DNA of 64,000 nucleotides from positions 27,818 to 91,817 of the forward strand of contig JBOFQB010000066.1 in assembly GCA_051660685.1 (NCBI GenBank). The letters are read 5' to 3'. Below are positions 35,043 to 43,866 of the stretch, in pieces. Below the pieces are notes generated by a model that was not told where the DNA came from, made no database searches, and was given only the letters and a program-made list of their open reading frames with translations. A program made the translations under genes and the position numbers. This DNA comes from JAVBSX01 sp051660685. Its GTDB lineage: Bacteria > Planctomycetota > Planctomycetia > Pirellulales > Thermoguttaceae. Each line of letters starts with the position of its first letter. The first letter of the stretch is position 1.

Positions 35043-38000
35043 TTAATCAAACCGTTTGGGACGAAACCCTGTCTTTGGCGGACGATTGGACCCCGTTCCC
35101 GGACCATTTGGGCGACGTTCTCCCCGATCTGGTCGGTCCCCTCTTGTGTCCCGGTTATTTGCGTTGTTGGACCGATCCCGCCAATTTGGACTTGCTCCCC
35201 GATCAGTTCGGTCTCCTCTTGTATCCCGGTTATTTCCGTCGTTGGGCCGATCCCGCCAATTCGGACGTGCTCCTCGATCTGGTCGGTCCCCTCTTGTATC
35301 CCGGTTATTTCCGTCGTTGGACCGATCCCGCCAATTCGGACTTGCTCCTCGATCAGTTCGGTCTCCTCTTGTATCCCGGTTATTTCCGTCGTTGGGCCGA
35401 TCTCGCCAATTCGGACGATCTCCCCGATCAGGTCGGTCTCCTCTTGTATCCCGGTTATTCCCGTCGTTGGACCGATCCCGCCAATTCGGACGTGCTCCCT
35501 GATCTGGTCGGTCCCCTCTTGTATCCCGGTTATTTGCGTCGTTGGACCGATCTCGCCAATTCGGACGTGCTCCCCGATCAGGTCGGTCTCCTCTTGTATC
35601 CCGGTTATTTCCGTCGTTGGACCGATCTCGCCAATTCGGACTTGCTCCCCGATCTGGTCGGTCCCCTCTTGTATCCCGATTACTTCCGTCGTTGGGCCGA
35701 TCTCGCCAATTGGGACGCGCTCCCCGATCTGGTCGGTCCCCTCTTGTATCCCGATTACTTCCGTCGTTGGGCCGATCTCGCCAATTCGGACTCGCTCCCC
35801 GATCATTCCGGTCCCCTCTTGTACCCCGGTTATTTCCGTCGTTGGACCGATCTCGCCAATTCGGACTCGCTCCCCGATCAGGTCGGTCTCCTCTTGTATC
35901 CCGGTTATTTCCGTCGTTGGACCGATCTCGCCAAGTTGGACGATCACCCCGGTCAGTTCGGTCCCCTCTTGTATCCCGGTTACTTCCGTCGTTGGACCGA
36001 TCCCGCCAATTCGGACGCGCTCCCCGATCTGGTCGGTCTCCTCTTGTATCCCGGTTATTTCCGTCGTTGGACCGATCCCGCCAATTCGCACTCGCTCCCC
36101 GATCAGTTCGGTCTCCTCTTGTATCCCGATTATTTCCGTCGTTGGGCCGATCTCGCCAATTCGGACGTTCTCCCCGATCTGGTCGGTCTCCTCTTGTATC
36201 CCGGTTATTTCCGTTGTTGGACCGATCCTGCCAAGTTGGACGATCACCCCGGTCAGTTCGGTCTCCTCTTGTATCCCGGTTATTTGCGTCGTTGGACCGA
36301 TCTCGCCAAGTTGGACTTCCTCCCCGATCAGTTCGGTCTCCTCTTGTATCCCGATTATTTCCGTCGTTGGACCGATCCCGCCAATTTGGACTTGCTCCCC
36401 GATCATTCCGGTCCCCTCTTGTATCCCGATTACTTCCGTCGTTGGACCGATCCCGCCAATTTGGACGTTCTCCCCGATCTGGTCGGTCTCCTCTTGTATC
36501 CCGGTTATTTGCGTCGTTGGACCGATCCCGCCAAGTTGGACGTTCTCCCCGATCTGGTCGGTCTCCTCTTTCCCGACGTCGTTTTCGCTCTATGAGTTGC
36601 TGTTCCTCCCGAAATAAGGCTTTTTGGGCCTTTTCCCGCATCTCTTTTCGCGTCAACCGCTTGATTCGTGAACTTTGTCGAAAGGACATACTCTTGGGAG
36701 GATAGGCCGGAATCAGACAATCAGCGTTATCTCCAATTAAGTCCTCTCGTCCCGCTTCCTTGAGAGCTGTTTTGACATCATGGTAATGATCTAGGTCGTG
36801 ATACAAGAGTAACGCCTTTTGCAATCGTCGTTCTCGCAGACCTTTTGCGGAATAAACCGATTCACGAGTCAACGGATCCATTCCAGTGTAGTACATACTC
36901 GTCGCAATTTCAAAAGGACCTGGAATAAATTCTTGAACTTGTTGGGGTCGAATACCGTTATTTTTGAGAAAACAGGCAACCTCAACCATTTTTGGCAAAG
37001 TTGACCCGGGAAGTCCCGCAATCATGTAGGGAACCAAAAACTGTTCTTTGCCGTTATTGTGACTGAGATGTTCAAACAACTCACAAAATTGCAGATAATT
37101 GTCAATCGGCGGTTTTCCCATTAAATCAAGAACATCCGGGTCCGAATGTTCAGGGGCAGTCTTCAAATGCCCTCCAACATGATATTTGACCAGTTCTTCC
37201 ACATAAGCGGGGTCCAGTTGAGCAAGGTCCGTCCGAACCCCAGATGCAATGAAAACTTGTTTGATATTCGGAATTTCCCGGACATCTCGCATTAGCCGAA
37301 TAACCGCTTTGTGATCGGTCTGGAGATTGACGCAAATTTCAGGATGCAAGCAGGACAAACGATTGCATGATTTCCGCAATTCCGGTTCCTTACACCCCAG
37401 TTTATACATGTTCGCAGTCGGTCCGCCCAAATCACTCACCATTCCACGAAAATCGCCAAATGTCGTCAATTCCCGGACCTCTTTGCAGATACTCGCTTCA
37501 CTCCGACTTTGAATAAATTTACCTTGATGTGCGGTCAACGAACAAAAAGCACAACCGCCAAAACAACCGCGCAGAATCTGAACGGAATGTTTAATGACGT
37601 TGTAAGCCGGAATTTCCGCTTTTCCATAAGAAGGATGTGGTTTGCGTGTAAAGGGCAAACCATAAATGCGGTCCATTTCGTCTTCTGACAACGGAAGAGA
37701 AGGGGGATTGACAACAATTGCTTCATGCAGGTGCTCCTGAACAAGTCGAAGAGCCGTATACGGATTCAGATTTTGATAAGCGATTCGGGTCATCTCCGAA
37801 AATCGCTCCTTATTTTCAATCACTTCCTCACAACTCGGCAAATGAATCGTCGTCCCATCTTCAGGAGGTAAATCTTCAGACGCTCCCAAACGATAAACAA
37901 TTCCCCGCAGATCGCGTAATTCCAGAATGGTTTTTCCGGCTGCAAGACCTCGCACAACTTCAAGAAGTGGGGTTTCCCCCATTCCGTAAACGAGTAAATC

Positions 38001-38513
38001 GGCTTTTGAGTCCATTAAAATGGACCGTTTTACCTTGTCGCTCCAATAATCATAATGTGCAAAACGGCGCAAAGACGCTTCAACCCCCCCCGTTATGACA
38101 GGAGTCCCGGGAAATGCTTCTCTTGCCCTTTGACAATACGCAAGTGTCGCCCGATCAGGTCGCAAACCGATTTTCCCCCCCGGACTATAAGCGTCGTCAT
38201 TTCTCACTTTCCGGTTTGCCGTATAGTGATTTATCATCGAATCCATGTTCCCTGCACTAATACAGAAACAGAGTCGGGGTTTGCCGAAAATCGTCCAGGG
38301 TTCGGCAGAATGCCAATCCGGTTGACTGAGAATTCCAACCCGAAATCCGTCTGCTTCTAAAACACGACCAAGCAGGGCGGTTGCAAAACTTGGGTGATCG
38401 ACGTAAGCATCTCCGGTTACAAAGACTATATCAACCTCATCCCAACCTCGCTGTTCCATGTCGACACGAGAGATTGGGAGCGGGGAATTTTCGACGGTTT
38501 CTGATAATGACAT
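35043..38513 (-). CDS. YgiQ family radical SAM protein with long 25-residue repeat tail
   Basis: Residues 1-640 form a YgiQ/UPF0313 radical SAM protein: WDEVDIVFVTGDAYVDHPSF near the start and the iron-sulphur motif GCFGGCAFC at about 316-324 (Cys 317, 321, 324). TGGVEASLRRFAHYDYWSDK and EHSDPDVLDLMGKP are further signatures. The reaction of YgiQ is not established. From about residue 649 to 1132 the protein consists of some 19 copies of a 25-residue Arg/Asp/Asn-rich unit (RDTRGDRPDRG then PNWRDRSNDGNN). The tail is hydrophilic, probably disordered, and could bind nucleic acid or ribosomes; that is inference. Normal YgiQ proteins have only a short tail after the core. An alternative ATG lies at 38459. 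Confidence 0.88.
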   Translation of the reverse strand: MSLSETVENSPLPISRVDMEQRGWDEVDIVFVTGDAYVDHPSFATALLGRVLEADGFRVGILSQPDWHSAEPWTIFGKPRLCFCISAGNMDSMINHYTANRKVRNDDAYSPGGKIGLRPDRATLAYCQRAREAFPGTPVITGGVEASLRRFAHYDYWSDKVKRSILMDSKADLLVYGMGETPLLEVVRGLAAGKTILELRDLRGIVYRLGASEDLPPEDGTTIHLPSCEEVIENKERFSEMTRIAYQNLNPYTALRLVQEHLHEAIVVNPPSLPLSEDEMDRIYGLPFTRKPHPSYGKAEIPAYNVIKHSVQILRGCFGGCAFCSLTAHQGKFIQSRSEASICKEVRELTTFGDFRGMVSDLGGPTANMYKLGCKEPELRKSCNRLSCLHPEICVNLQTDHKAVIRLMRDVREIPNIKQVFIASGVRTDLAQLDPAYVEELVKYHVGGHLKTAPEHSDPDVLDLMGKPPIDNYLQFCELFEHLSHNNGKEQFLVPYMIAGLPGSTLPKMVEVACFLKNNGIRPQQVQEFIPGPFEIATSMYYTGMDPLTRESVYSAKGLRERRLQKALLLYHDLDHYHDVKTALKEAGREDLIGDNADCLIPAYPPKSMSFRQSSRIKRLTRKEMREKAQKALFREEQQLIERKRRRERGDRPDRGERPTWRDRSNDANNRDTRGDRPDRGERPNWRDRSNDGSNRDTRGDRNDRGASPNWRDRSNDGNNRDTRGDRTDRGGSPTWRDRSNDANNRDTRGDRTDRGDRPTWQDRSNNGNNRDTRGDRPDRGERPNWRDRPNDGNNRDTRGDRTDRGASANWRDRSNDGNNRDTRGDRPDRGARPNWRDRSNDGSNRDTRGDRTDRGDRPTWRDRSNDGNNRDTRGDRPDRGASPNWRDRSNDGNNRGTRGDRNDRGASPNWRDRPNDGSNRDTRGDRPDRGARPNWRDRPNDGSNRDTRGDRPDRGASPNWRDRSNDGNNRDTRGDRPDRGARPNWRDRSNDANNRDTRGDRPDQGARPNWRDRSNDGNNRDTRGDRPDRGDRPNWRDRPNDGNNRDTRGDRTDRGASPNWRDRSNDGNNRDTRGDRPDRGARPNWRDRPNDGNNRDTRGDRTDRGASPNWRDRSNNANNRDTRGDRPDRGERRPNGPGTGSNRPPKTGFRPKRFD
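35118..36569. repeat. 75-bp coding minisatellite, about 19 copies
   Basis: A 75-bp unit (plus strand TTGTATCCCGGTTATTTCCG, then CGTTGG, CCAATTCGGAC, CTCCCCGATC and GGTCGGTC blocks) is repeated head to tail about 19 times with a few substitutions per copy and no length change. Because 75 is divisible by three and the unit has no stop codons in several frames, long spurious frames exist on both strands. The true frame is the C-terminus of the YgiQ gene. Confidence 0.95.
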
Positions 38514-38519
38514 TGAATA

Positions 38520-38562
38520 TAGGGATTGGGTAAATCAAGGATTGGGGAATAGGGGAACAAAA
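38520..38562 (+). repeat. Degenerate G-run repeat between divergent genes
   Basis: ATAGGGATTGGGTAAATCAAGG followed by GGGGAATAGGGG. The remainder of this 300-bp gap before thiC holds a GAGGAAC-ACC-GTTCCTC hairpin at about 38678-38694. I see no thiamine riboswitch. Confidence 0.5.
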
Positions 38563-38813
38563 TGCGAAAACAAAAGGCCGAATAAACGGGAATGGAATGA
38601 ATATAGGAAATGGAATAGAGATGATGGAAAACGGGGTAAAGATTCTGGTCAGAAAGAGGTCTGCCCTTTTAATCGAGGAACACCGTTCCTCGTCTATCGA
38701 ACTCCTCTGATTCTACAGTACACTCAGCAAACAAGAAGCAGGGCTTTCTTGTCATTTCCAAGAGAAAGTATACAATGACGTTTTTGCTCGTTGAATTCCA
38801 ACAGAATTGCCTA

Positions 38814-40154
38814 ATGACACAATACACAGAAGCAAAGCAGGGTCGAATTACCCCCGAAATGGAGATTGTTGCCCGGAATGAACAGTTGGAACCGGAATTA
38901 ATCCGGGCCGAAATTGCGTCCGGGCATCTCATCATTCCCGCAAATCGTCAACATTTGAGTCAATCGTTGATTCCGATTGGGATTGGAATTGCAACCCGGA
39001 CGAAAATCAACGCCAATCTTGGCAATTCACCTCTTGCGGGGGACACCTGTTGCGAATTGGCAAAAGTTCAGTATGCAATTCAATTTGGCGCAGATACTGT
39101 TATGGACCTTTCAACCGGCCCGGACATTGACACACTTCGTCAACGTGTGATTGATTCGGTTCAAGTCCCGGTTGGAACAGTCCCGCTTTATCAGGTTTGC
39201 GAGGAGTTGGACGACATTTTGGATATGAAACCGTCCGATTTTATCCGCGCTGTTGAACATCAAGCGAAACAGGGGGTTGACTACATGACGATTCATGCCG
39301 GTCTGCTCCGCGAACACATTCCGCTCACAAAAAGTCGTCTAACCGGCATTGTCAGTCGGGGCGGTTCCTTGACCGCCAAATGGATGCTTGCTCACAATCG
39401 GGAAAACCCGTTTTATGAACATTTTGACGAATTGTGTGAGATTATGCGCCAATACGATGTTGCATGGAGTATTGGAGATGGTTTACGACCCGGTTGTCTG
39501 CATGATGCAAGTGATGCAGCCCAATTCGGGGAACTGGAAATCATGGGACAGTTGACAAAACGGGCTTGGAAACATGGTTGTCAGGTGATGATCGAGGGAC
39601 CGGGACATGTTCCGCTCAATCAGATTGAGATGAACATGAAACGGCAACAAGAAGTCTGTTTTGGGGCTCCCTTTTATGTTTTAGGACCGGTTGTTTGCGA
39701 TATTGCGCCCGGTTACGATCATATAACAAGTGCAATCGGAGCATCTGTTGCTGCAATGCATGGAGCAGCAATGCTTTGTTATGTGACGCCCAAAGAACAT
39801 CTGGGACTGCCCGATCTGGAAGATGTCCGGTCGGGGGTCATTGCGTATAAAATTGCAGCACATGCAGCCGATGTTGCACGCAATCGTCCGGGGTCGCGGG
39901 ACCGGGATGATGCAATTTCCCGGGCGAGATTTCGATTTGATTGGGAGGAACAATTTCGTTTGGCTCTTGACCCGGATCGTGCCCGGGAATACTATGAAAT
40001 AGCTCGAAAAAAAGCCGAACGGTCAACGGAGTTGACAAGCGAAACTTCCGAATCAGGAGAATCGGGGGAAAAGGACCAGCATTACTGTACTATGTGTGGT
40101 CCAAAGTTTTGTGCAATGCGGACAACGGCCGATTTGCAAAAATATGGTGTTTAG
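38814..40154 (+). CDS. thiC: Phosphomethylpyrimidine synthase ThiC
   Basis: ThiC is a radical SAM enzyme that turns aminoimidazole ribotide into the pyrimidine moiety of thiamine. The ATG at 38814 gives 446 residues, a normal short-type length, starting MTQYTEAKQGRITPEME as in homologues. An in-frame ATG at 38775 would add 13 residues and has a purine-rich AAGAGAAAG before it, so the start is not certain. Typical motifs are IGIGIATRTKINANLGNSPL, DTVMDLSTGPDI, DGLRPGCLHDA, EGPGHVPLNQIEMN and the C-terminal cluster motif HYCTMCGPKFCAMR, whose three cysteines hold the 4Fe-4S centre. No TPP riboswitch was seen upstream. Confidence 0.95.
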   Translation: MTQYTEAKQGRITPEMEIVARNEQLEPELIRAEIASGHLIIPANRQHLSQSLIPIGIGIATRTKINANLGNSPLAGDTCCELAKVQYAIQFGADTVMDLSTGPDIDTLRQRVIDSVQVPVGTVPLYQVCEELDDILDMKPSDFIRAVEHQAKQGVDYMTIHAGLLREHIPLTKSRLTGIVSRGGSLTAKWMLAHNRENPFYEHFDELCEIMRQYDVAWSIGDGLRPGCLHDASDAAQFGELEIMGQLTKRAWKHGCQVMIEGPGHVPLNQIEMNMKRQQEVCFGAPFYVLGPVVCDIAPGYDHITSAIGASVAAMHGAAMLCYVTPKEHLGLPDLEDVRSGVIAYKIAAHAADVARNRPGSRDRDDAISRARFRFDWEEQFRLALDPDRAREYYEIARKKAERSTELTSETSESGESGEKDQHYCTMCGPKFCAMRTTADLQKYGV

Positions 40155-40272
40155 CAGAAAGATGGTGTATTGGAAAGAGTCAAAAGGGACCCGGTTATTG
40201 TTGATTCGTCCCTTTGACAGAGCCGTTTGATCGGACACGAGAGAACACAACATTAACACAAAGGAAAACAAC

Positions 40273-41229
40273 ATGTCAAAGATGTCAAAACTGCACCCAA
40301 CTCATTCGTTATCCTCACTTTTCACAATTTTTTTGTCGGTCTCTCTGTCAGTGTTGGTCGTTTCAAACATTACCAGTCTTTGTGCAGCCGAAAAGGGGCG
40401 GGAAAAGGCCCAATCCGTTGGAACAAGCGAATCGTTTCACGGTCCGGTTGGAATCCAGACCTATTCTTTAAGAAATCAGCTCCAAAAGGAAGGAGAATCG
40501 GCTCTCGATTACGTCAAGGATCAAGGTTTTGTCGAAGTCGAAATTGGAATTGACAATCATTATGGAATGAGCAAGGAACAGATGAAAGATGCTCTTGCAA
40601 AACGGGGGTTGAAGCCGATTGCAGCTCACGCCAGTTATGATGTTCTGCTGAACGACCCGCAAAAGGCAATTGATGAAGCCAAATTCTTTGGGATCAAATA
40701 TGTTGGGGTCGCTTGGGCTCCACATCAAACACCTCTTGACGCAAAACAGACACTGGAACTTGCAGCCAATTTTAACAAAATTGGTCAAACGCTTCATGAA
40801 CAAGGTTTGATGTTCTTCTATCACAATCACGGATATGAATTTTATCCTTACAAAGGAAACGGCAAAGAGGATGAAACTTTAATGGACCTGTTGATTCAGA
40901 AAACGAACCCTGAATTTGTCACTTACGAAATGGATGTTCTCTGGACCGTTCACCCCGGTCAGGACCCGGTTCAACTCCTTCAAAAATACCCAAATCGTTG
41001 GGCCCTTATGCACTTGAAAGACCTCGCAAAAGGGGTCAAAGGAGATTTAAGTGGGGGAACAGATACAAAGAATGATGTTGCTCTTGGAAGTGGTCAGACG
41101 GATTATCCGGCATTATTGAAAGCGGCGCAAAAAGTTGGAGTGAAACACTACTTTATTGAAGACGAGAGTGATCGGGTTCTGGATCAGATTCCCGAAAGTC
41201 TTCACTACCTTGAATCCGTCCGATTCTAA
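40273..41229 (+). CDS. Exported sugar phosphate isomerase/epimerase-like protein
   Basis: The 318-residue protein starts with a signal peptide (FTIFLSVSLSVLVVSNITSL, cleaved after SLCAAEK). A xylose-isomerase-like TIM barrel follows: VGIQTYSLRNQLQKEG, GFVEVEIGIDNHYGMSKEQM, FYHNHGYEFYP, YEMDVLWTVHPGQDPVQ, MHLKDLAKG, YFIEDESD. The glutamate and histidine residues at the strand ends fit the metal site of the family. The substrate is likely a sugar or polyol but not predictable. Exported members are frequent in planctomycetes. It lies 118 nt after thiC and 66 nt before another exported hydrolase. Confidence 0.82.
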   Translation: MSKMSKLHPTHSLSSLFTIFLSVSLSVLVVSNITSLCAAEKGREKAQSVGTSESFHGPVGIQTYSLRNQLQKEGESALDYVKDQGFVEVEIGIDNHYGMSKEQMKDALAKRGLKPIAAHASYDVLLNDPQKAIDEAKFFGIKYVGVAWAPHQTPLDAKQTLELAANFNKIGQTLHEQGLMFFYHNHGYEFYPYKGNGKEDETLMDLLIQKTNPEFVTYEMDVLWTVHPGQDPVQLLQKYPNRWALMHLKDLAKGVKGDLSGGTDTKNDVALGSGQTDYPALLKAAQKVGVKHYFIEDESDRVLDQIPESLHYLESVRF

Positions 41230-41295
41230 ACCGCGAACGAATCCGGTTTTTTCACCTTTTCACCTTTTTGCTCCTTTTACCCCATTTCATTACCA

Positions 41296-42249
41296 ATGAT
41301 GCCAAGAATTTGCCGTTTTGCCGCATTGTTACTTCTGTTCGGAACAGTTTGCGCCGACGGAACGGAACCAATCAAGGTGCTTACAATCAATGTTCGTTGC
41401 AGTACGGCTCAAGATGGAGAAAACGATTGGGAGAATCGCAAAGATTTTCTGCTCGATGTTGTGAAGGAGGGGAACTATGATTTTATTGGGGGGCAGGAAG
41501 TCGTTCTGCATCCCCGAATTGCTAAAAATCAATTGCAATTTCTTGCCGATCATCTTCCCGAATATGAGGTCATTTATCAATGTCGGGAGAAAAATCAGAA
41601 TCTTGGCGAATGTTCCCCGGTTTTTTATCGCAAGGATCGTTGGGAAATGGACCCCGAAGAACAGGGAACTTTTTGGTTGTCCGATACACCCAATGAAATT
41701 GGGTCCGTCACTTGGGAAGGTCAAAGTCGTTGTCCCCGAATTGTAAGTGGAGGTCTCTTTCGTGAACGGGACAAAACAGGTACACCAACCGGGCAATCGC
41801 TTTATGTTTATTCGACGCACTTCGATCATGTCGGGGAGATTCCCCGACAAAAGTCCGCTGCTTTGATTTTTGAGAAAATGCAACATCGCAAGAACAAGAC
41901 AGCACCGATTGTTTTGGTTGGTGATCTGAATTGTGGGGAAGACAGTCCGGCTGTTCGCTTTCTCAAGGGGGAAACGGTTGAATTAGGGGGCGAACAAAAA
42001 GTTCCGTCCATGAAATTGCTTGATTCATTTCGGGTTGCACATCTTGGGAGTCAGAGTGTTTTGACCTTTAACGGTTTTCGGAAACCCTCGTTGGACGAAC
42101 AGGGCAACATGATTGGGGGGAAAATTGATTATATTTTTACTTCGCCGGAATTGAACGTCTTGGACGCAGAAATTATCAGGACGAAGCGGGACGGAAAGTA
42201 TCCGAGCGACCATTTTCCTGTTCGAGCAACTCTTTCCTTTCCTGATTGA
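41296..42249 (+). CDS. Exported endonuclease/exonuclease/phosphatase family protein
   Basis: This 317-residue protein has a short signal peptide (MMPRICRFAALLLLFGTVCA) and an EEP (DNase I-like) fold. Recognisable elements are LTINVRCSTAQDGENDW, GGQEVVLHPR (metal-binding Glu), YSTHFDHVGEIPRQKSA, the catalytic LVGDLNCGEDSP, KIDYIFTS and the C-terminal SDHFPVRATL. Members cleave phosphodiester or phosphomonoester bonds in nucleic acids, sphingolipids or inositol phosphates; the substrate here is unknown. It follows the isomerase gene closely and may share its transcript. Confidence 0.85.
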   Translation: MMPRICRFAALLLLFGTVCADGTEPIKVLTINVRCSTAQDGENDWENRKDFLLDVVKEGNYDFIGGQEVVLHPRIAKNQLQFLADHLPEYEVIYQCREKNQNLGECSPVFYRKDRWEMDPEEQGTFWLSDTPNEIGSVTWEGQSRCPRIVSGGLFRERDKTGTPTGQSLYVYSTHFDHVGEIPRQKSAALIFEKMQHRKNKTAPIVLVGDLNCGEDSPAVRFLKGETVELGGEQKVPSMKLLDSFRVAHLGSQSVLTFNGFRKPSLDEQGNMIGGKIDYIFTSPELNVLDAEIIRTKRDGKYPSDHFPVRATLSFPD

Positions 42250-42404
42250 TTTTGATATACCTGAGTTGGAAATTTCAAAACGTCCTGAGTCTCAATCTCT
42301 GAAGTCGGGAAATTTTAGACTTTTGCCGATTCCCATATTGCATAGTTCACGCCAATTTGGATAATAGAAGTGATTCCCTGAGTTTTATCACCTGCGTTGT
42401 CGTG

Positions 42405-42433
42405 TTGATTTCAACAAGAAACTTTCCTACAAT
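42405..42433 (+). promoter_or_regulatory. Candidate sigma-70 promoter of the first FHA gene
   Basis: TTGATT at 42405-42410 and TACAAT at 42428-42433 have 17-bp spacing. They end 23 nt before the ATG, with an AGAGG ribosome binding site between. Confidence 0.6.
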
Positions 42434-42456
42434 AAATAAGAAGAGGACCTGCGCTT

Positions 42457-42900
42457 ATGAGTCTGTGTTTAATCGTCGCAAATGGTCGTAAAGCAGGTCA
42501 GGTGATTCCTGTTAAGGGAAAACGGTTTTTAATTGGTCGAGCGGATGATTGTCATATCCGTCTGCACAGTGAAACAGTTAGCCGTTATCATTGTGCAATC
42601 ATTGCCGAAGAAGGTGAAGATATTATCGTTTATGATCTCGGCAGTAAAAATGGTGTACATGTGAACGGACAACGTATTCCCCCGGATCATGAACAGGTTT
42701 TGAAGGACGGGGACCGGTTGAAAGTTGGCATTTTGGTTTTTGACGTTCGTTTTTCCCCGGAATTGGCGGAGAAGGATCATGGTTGTGCCGCTTGGATGAA
42801 GGATACAGGTGAATTCGAGTTGGAGCAGGAAATCGTTCAACGACGATTTACGGAAACCCTTGAAGTAGTGCCTCATTTAGGTGACACTTGGGCTGATTGA
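42457..42900 (+). CDS. FHA-domain protein, first of a tandem pair
   Basis: This 147-residue protein consists mostly of one forkhead-associated domain, which binds phosphothreonine peptides. The core motifs are VIPVKGKRFLIGRADDCHIR, VSRYHCAII and DLGSKNGVHVNGQRIP, all near the consensus. A short tail of about 40 residues follows. It is a paralogue of the next gene, with the same opening (VANGRKAGQVIPV). The FHA domain suggests signalling with Ser/Thr kinases, which are numerous in planctomycetes, but no kinase gene is adjacent. Confidence 0.88.
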   Translation: MSLCLIVANGRKAGQVIPVKGKRFLIGRADDCHIRLHSETVSRYHCAIIAEEGEDIIVYDLGSKNGVHVNGQRIPPDHEQVLKDGDRLKVGILVFDVRFSPELAEKDHGCAAWMKDTGEFELEQEIVQRRFTETLEVVPHLGDTWAD

Positions 42901-43033
42901 GACTCTTTTGTAGGGGCTTGTTGGGGTCAACTCAGTTCGTCGACGAGGTGTTCAGCATCGTGTATGGATTGTGGGTGTTTGTGTTGATTTGGACGGGATT
43001 GACGGTCAGGAAATCTGAAAGAGGGAGAAGTGT

Positions 43034-43699
43034 ATGGACATTGCGTTAGTTGTCGCAAATGGAAGTAAAGCTGGTCAGGTGATTCCAGTCGTTGGAGAAA
43101 AGTTTCTCATTGGTCGGGCGGACGATTGCAATCTCAAACCGCGAAGTGAACTCGTGAGTCGTTATCATTGCGCGATCGTTTCAGGTGCAGGTTTCGTCGC
43201 AGTCCGCGATCTGGGGAGCAAAAATGGGGTTTACGTCAACGGAGAAAGAGTTTCGCTCGAATGTGAACTGAAAAATGGAGATACCCTGAATGTTGGTCCC
43301 CTTTCCTTTACCATTCAGCTTTCTTCCAATTTAAGTGCGACAAAACCCAAATTACCGAGAGTTGAAACTGTTGAACAGGCCCTTGTTCGGACGGTTCAAC
43401 GAGCGGAAGAAACAGCGCGAGCGGAACAGCAACACGAAGAGCCGAAGGAGCCGGTTCAGGAGAACAAGGAAGAGGAAACAAGTGCTGCTGATTGGTTGCT
43501 TGGACTGGGAGAAAGTTTGAACGATCAGGAAACGCGAACGGTTGAGATCGATCAAGATTCCTCAACGGTTTCGGTTTATGTTCCTGAACCGAGTGATCCT
43601 CTTCCTTCCAAGCCGGAATCTTCGGCGAAACCTGAATCCAAAGGGCGGAAAGAAGCAGCGACGAACATGCTCAAAAATTTCTTCAAAGGGGGAAAATAA
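43034..43699 (+). CDS. FHA-domain protein, second of a tandem pair
   Basis: The 221-residue protein opens VVANGSKAGQVIPVVGEKFL and carries one FHA domain in its first 100 residues (IGRADDCNLKP, VSRYHCAIV, DLGSKNGVYVNGERV). The rest is a Glu/Ser/Pro-rich, probably disordered tail ending MLKNFFKGGK. GGGAGAAG before the ATG is the likely ribosome binding site. The domain aligns closely with that of the preceding gene, so the pair probably arose by tandem duplication followed by divergence of the tails. The phosphopeptide partner is unknown. Confidence 0.88.
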   Translation: MDIALVVANGSKAGQVIPVVGEKFLIGRADDCNLKPRSELVSRYHCAIVSGAGFVAVRDLGSKNGVYVNGERVSLECELKNGDTLNVGPLSFTIQLSSNLSATKPKLPRVETVEQALVRTVQRAEETARAEQQHEEPKEPVQENKEEETSAADWLLGLGESLNDQETRTVEIDQDSSTVSVYVPEPSDPLPSKPESSAKPESKGRKEAATNMLKNFFKGGK

Positions 43700-43866
43700 A
43701 GGGTCCCCCTTATTATGGGGTTCTTTTCATTCCGTTGACAAAAACTCACTTCCCTCTATCACAATCATTGCGTGATTGTTTTTCGCCGAAATGCGAATCA
43801 ACAGAAGTTTCAGATTTTGGGGTGATTTTAACGGGATAAACAGATCGTGGTAAGAACAGGTGATTC

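Noticed and set aside
35118..36569. Possible CRISPR array
   Set aside because: The units are 75 bp, head to tail without unique spacers, and lie in a coding frame.
35030..36705. Long plus-strand frames and an extra minus-strand frame within the 75-bp repeat tract
   Set aside because: They arise from a stop-free repeat unit whose length is a multiple of three; the YgiQ tail in the remaining frame explains the sequence.
38514..38813. TPP riboswitch upstream of thiC
   Set aside because: The conserved CTGAGA and the following thi-box core are not present; only a G-run repeat and one short hairpin are seen.
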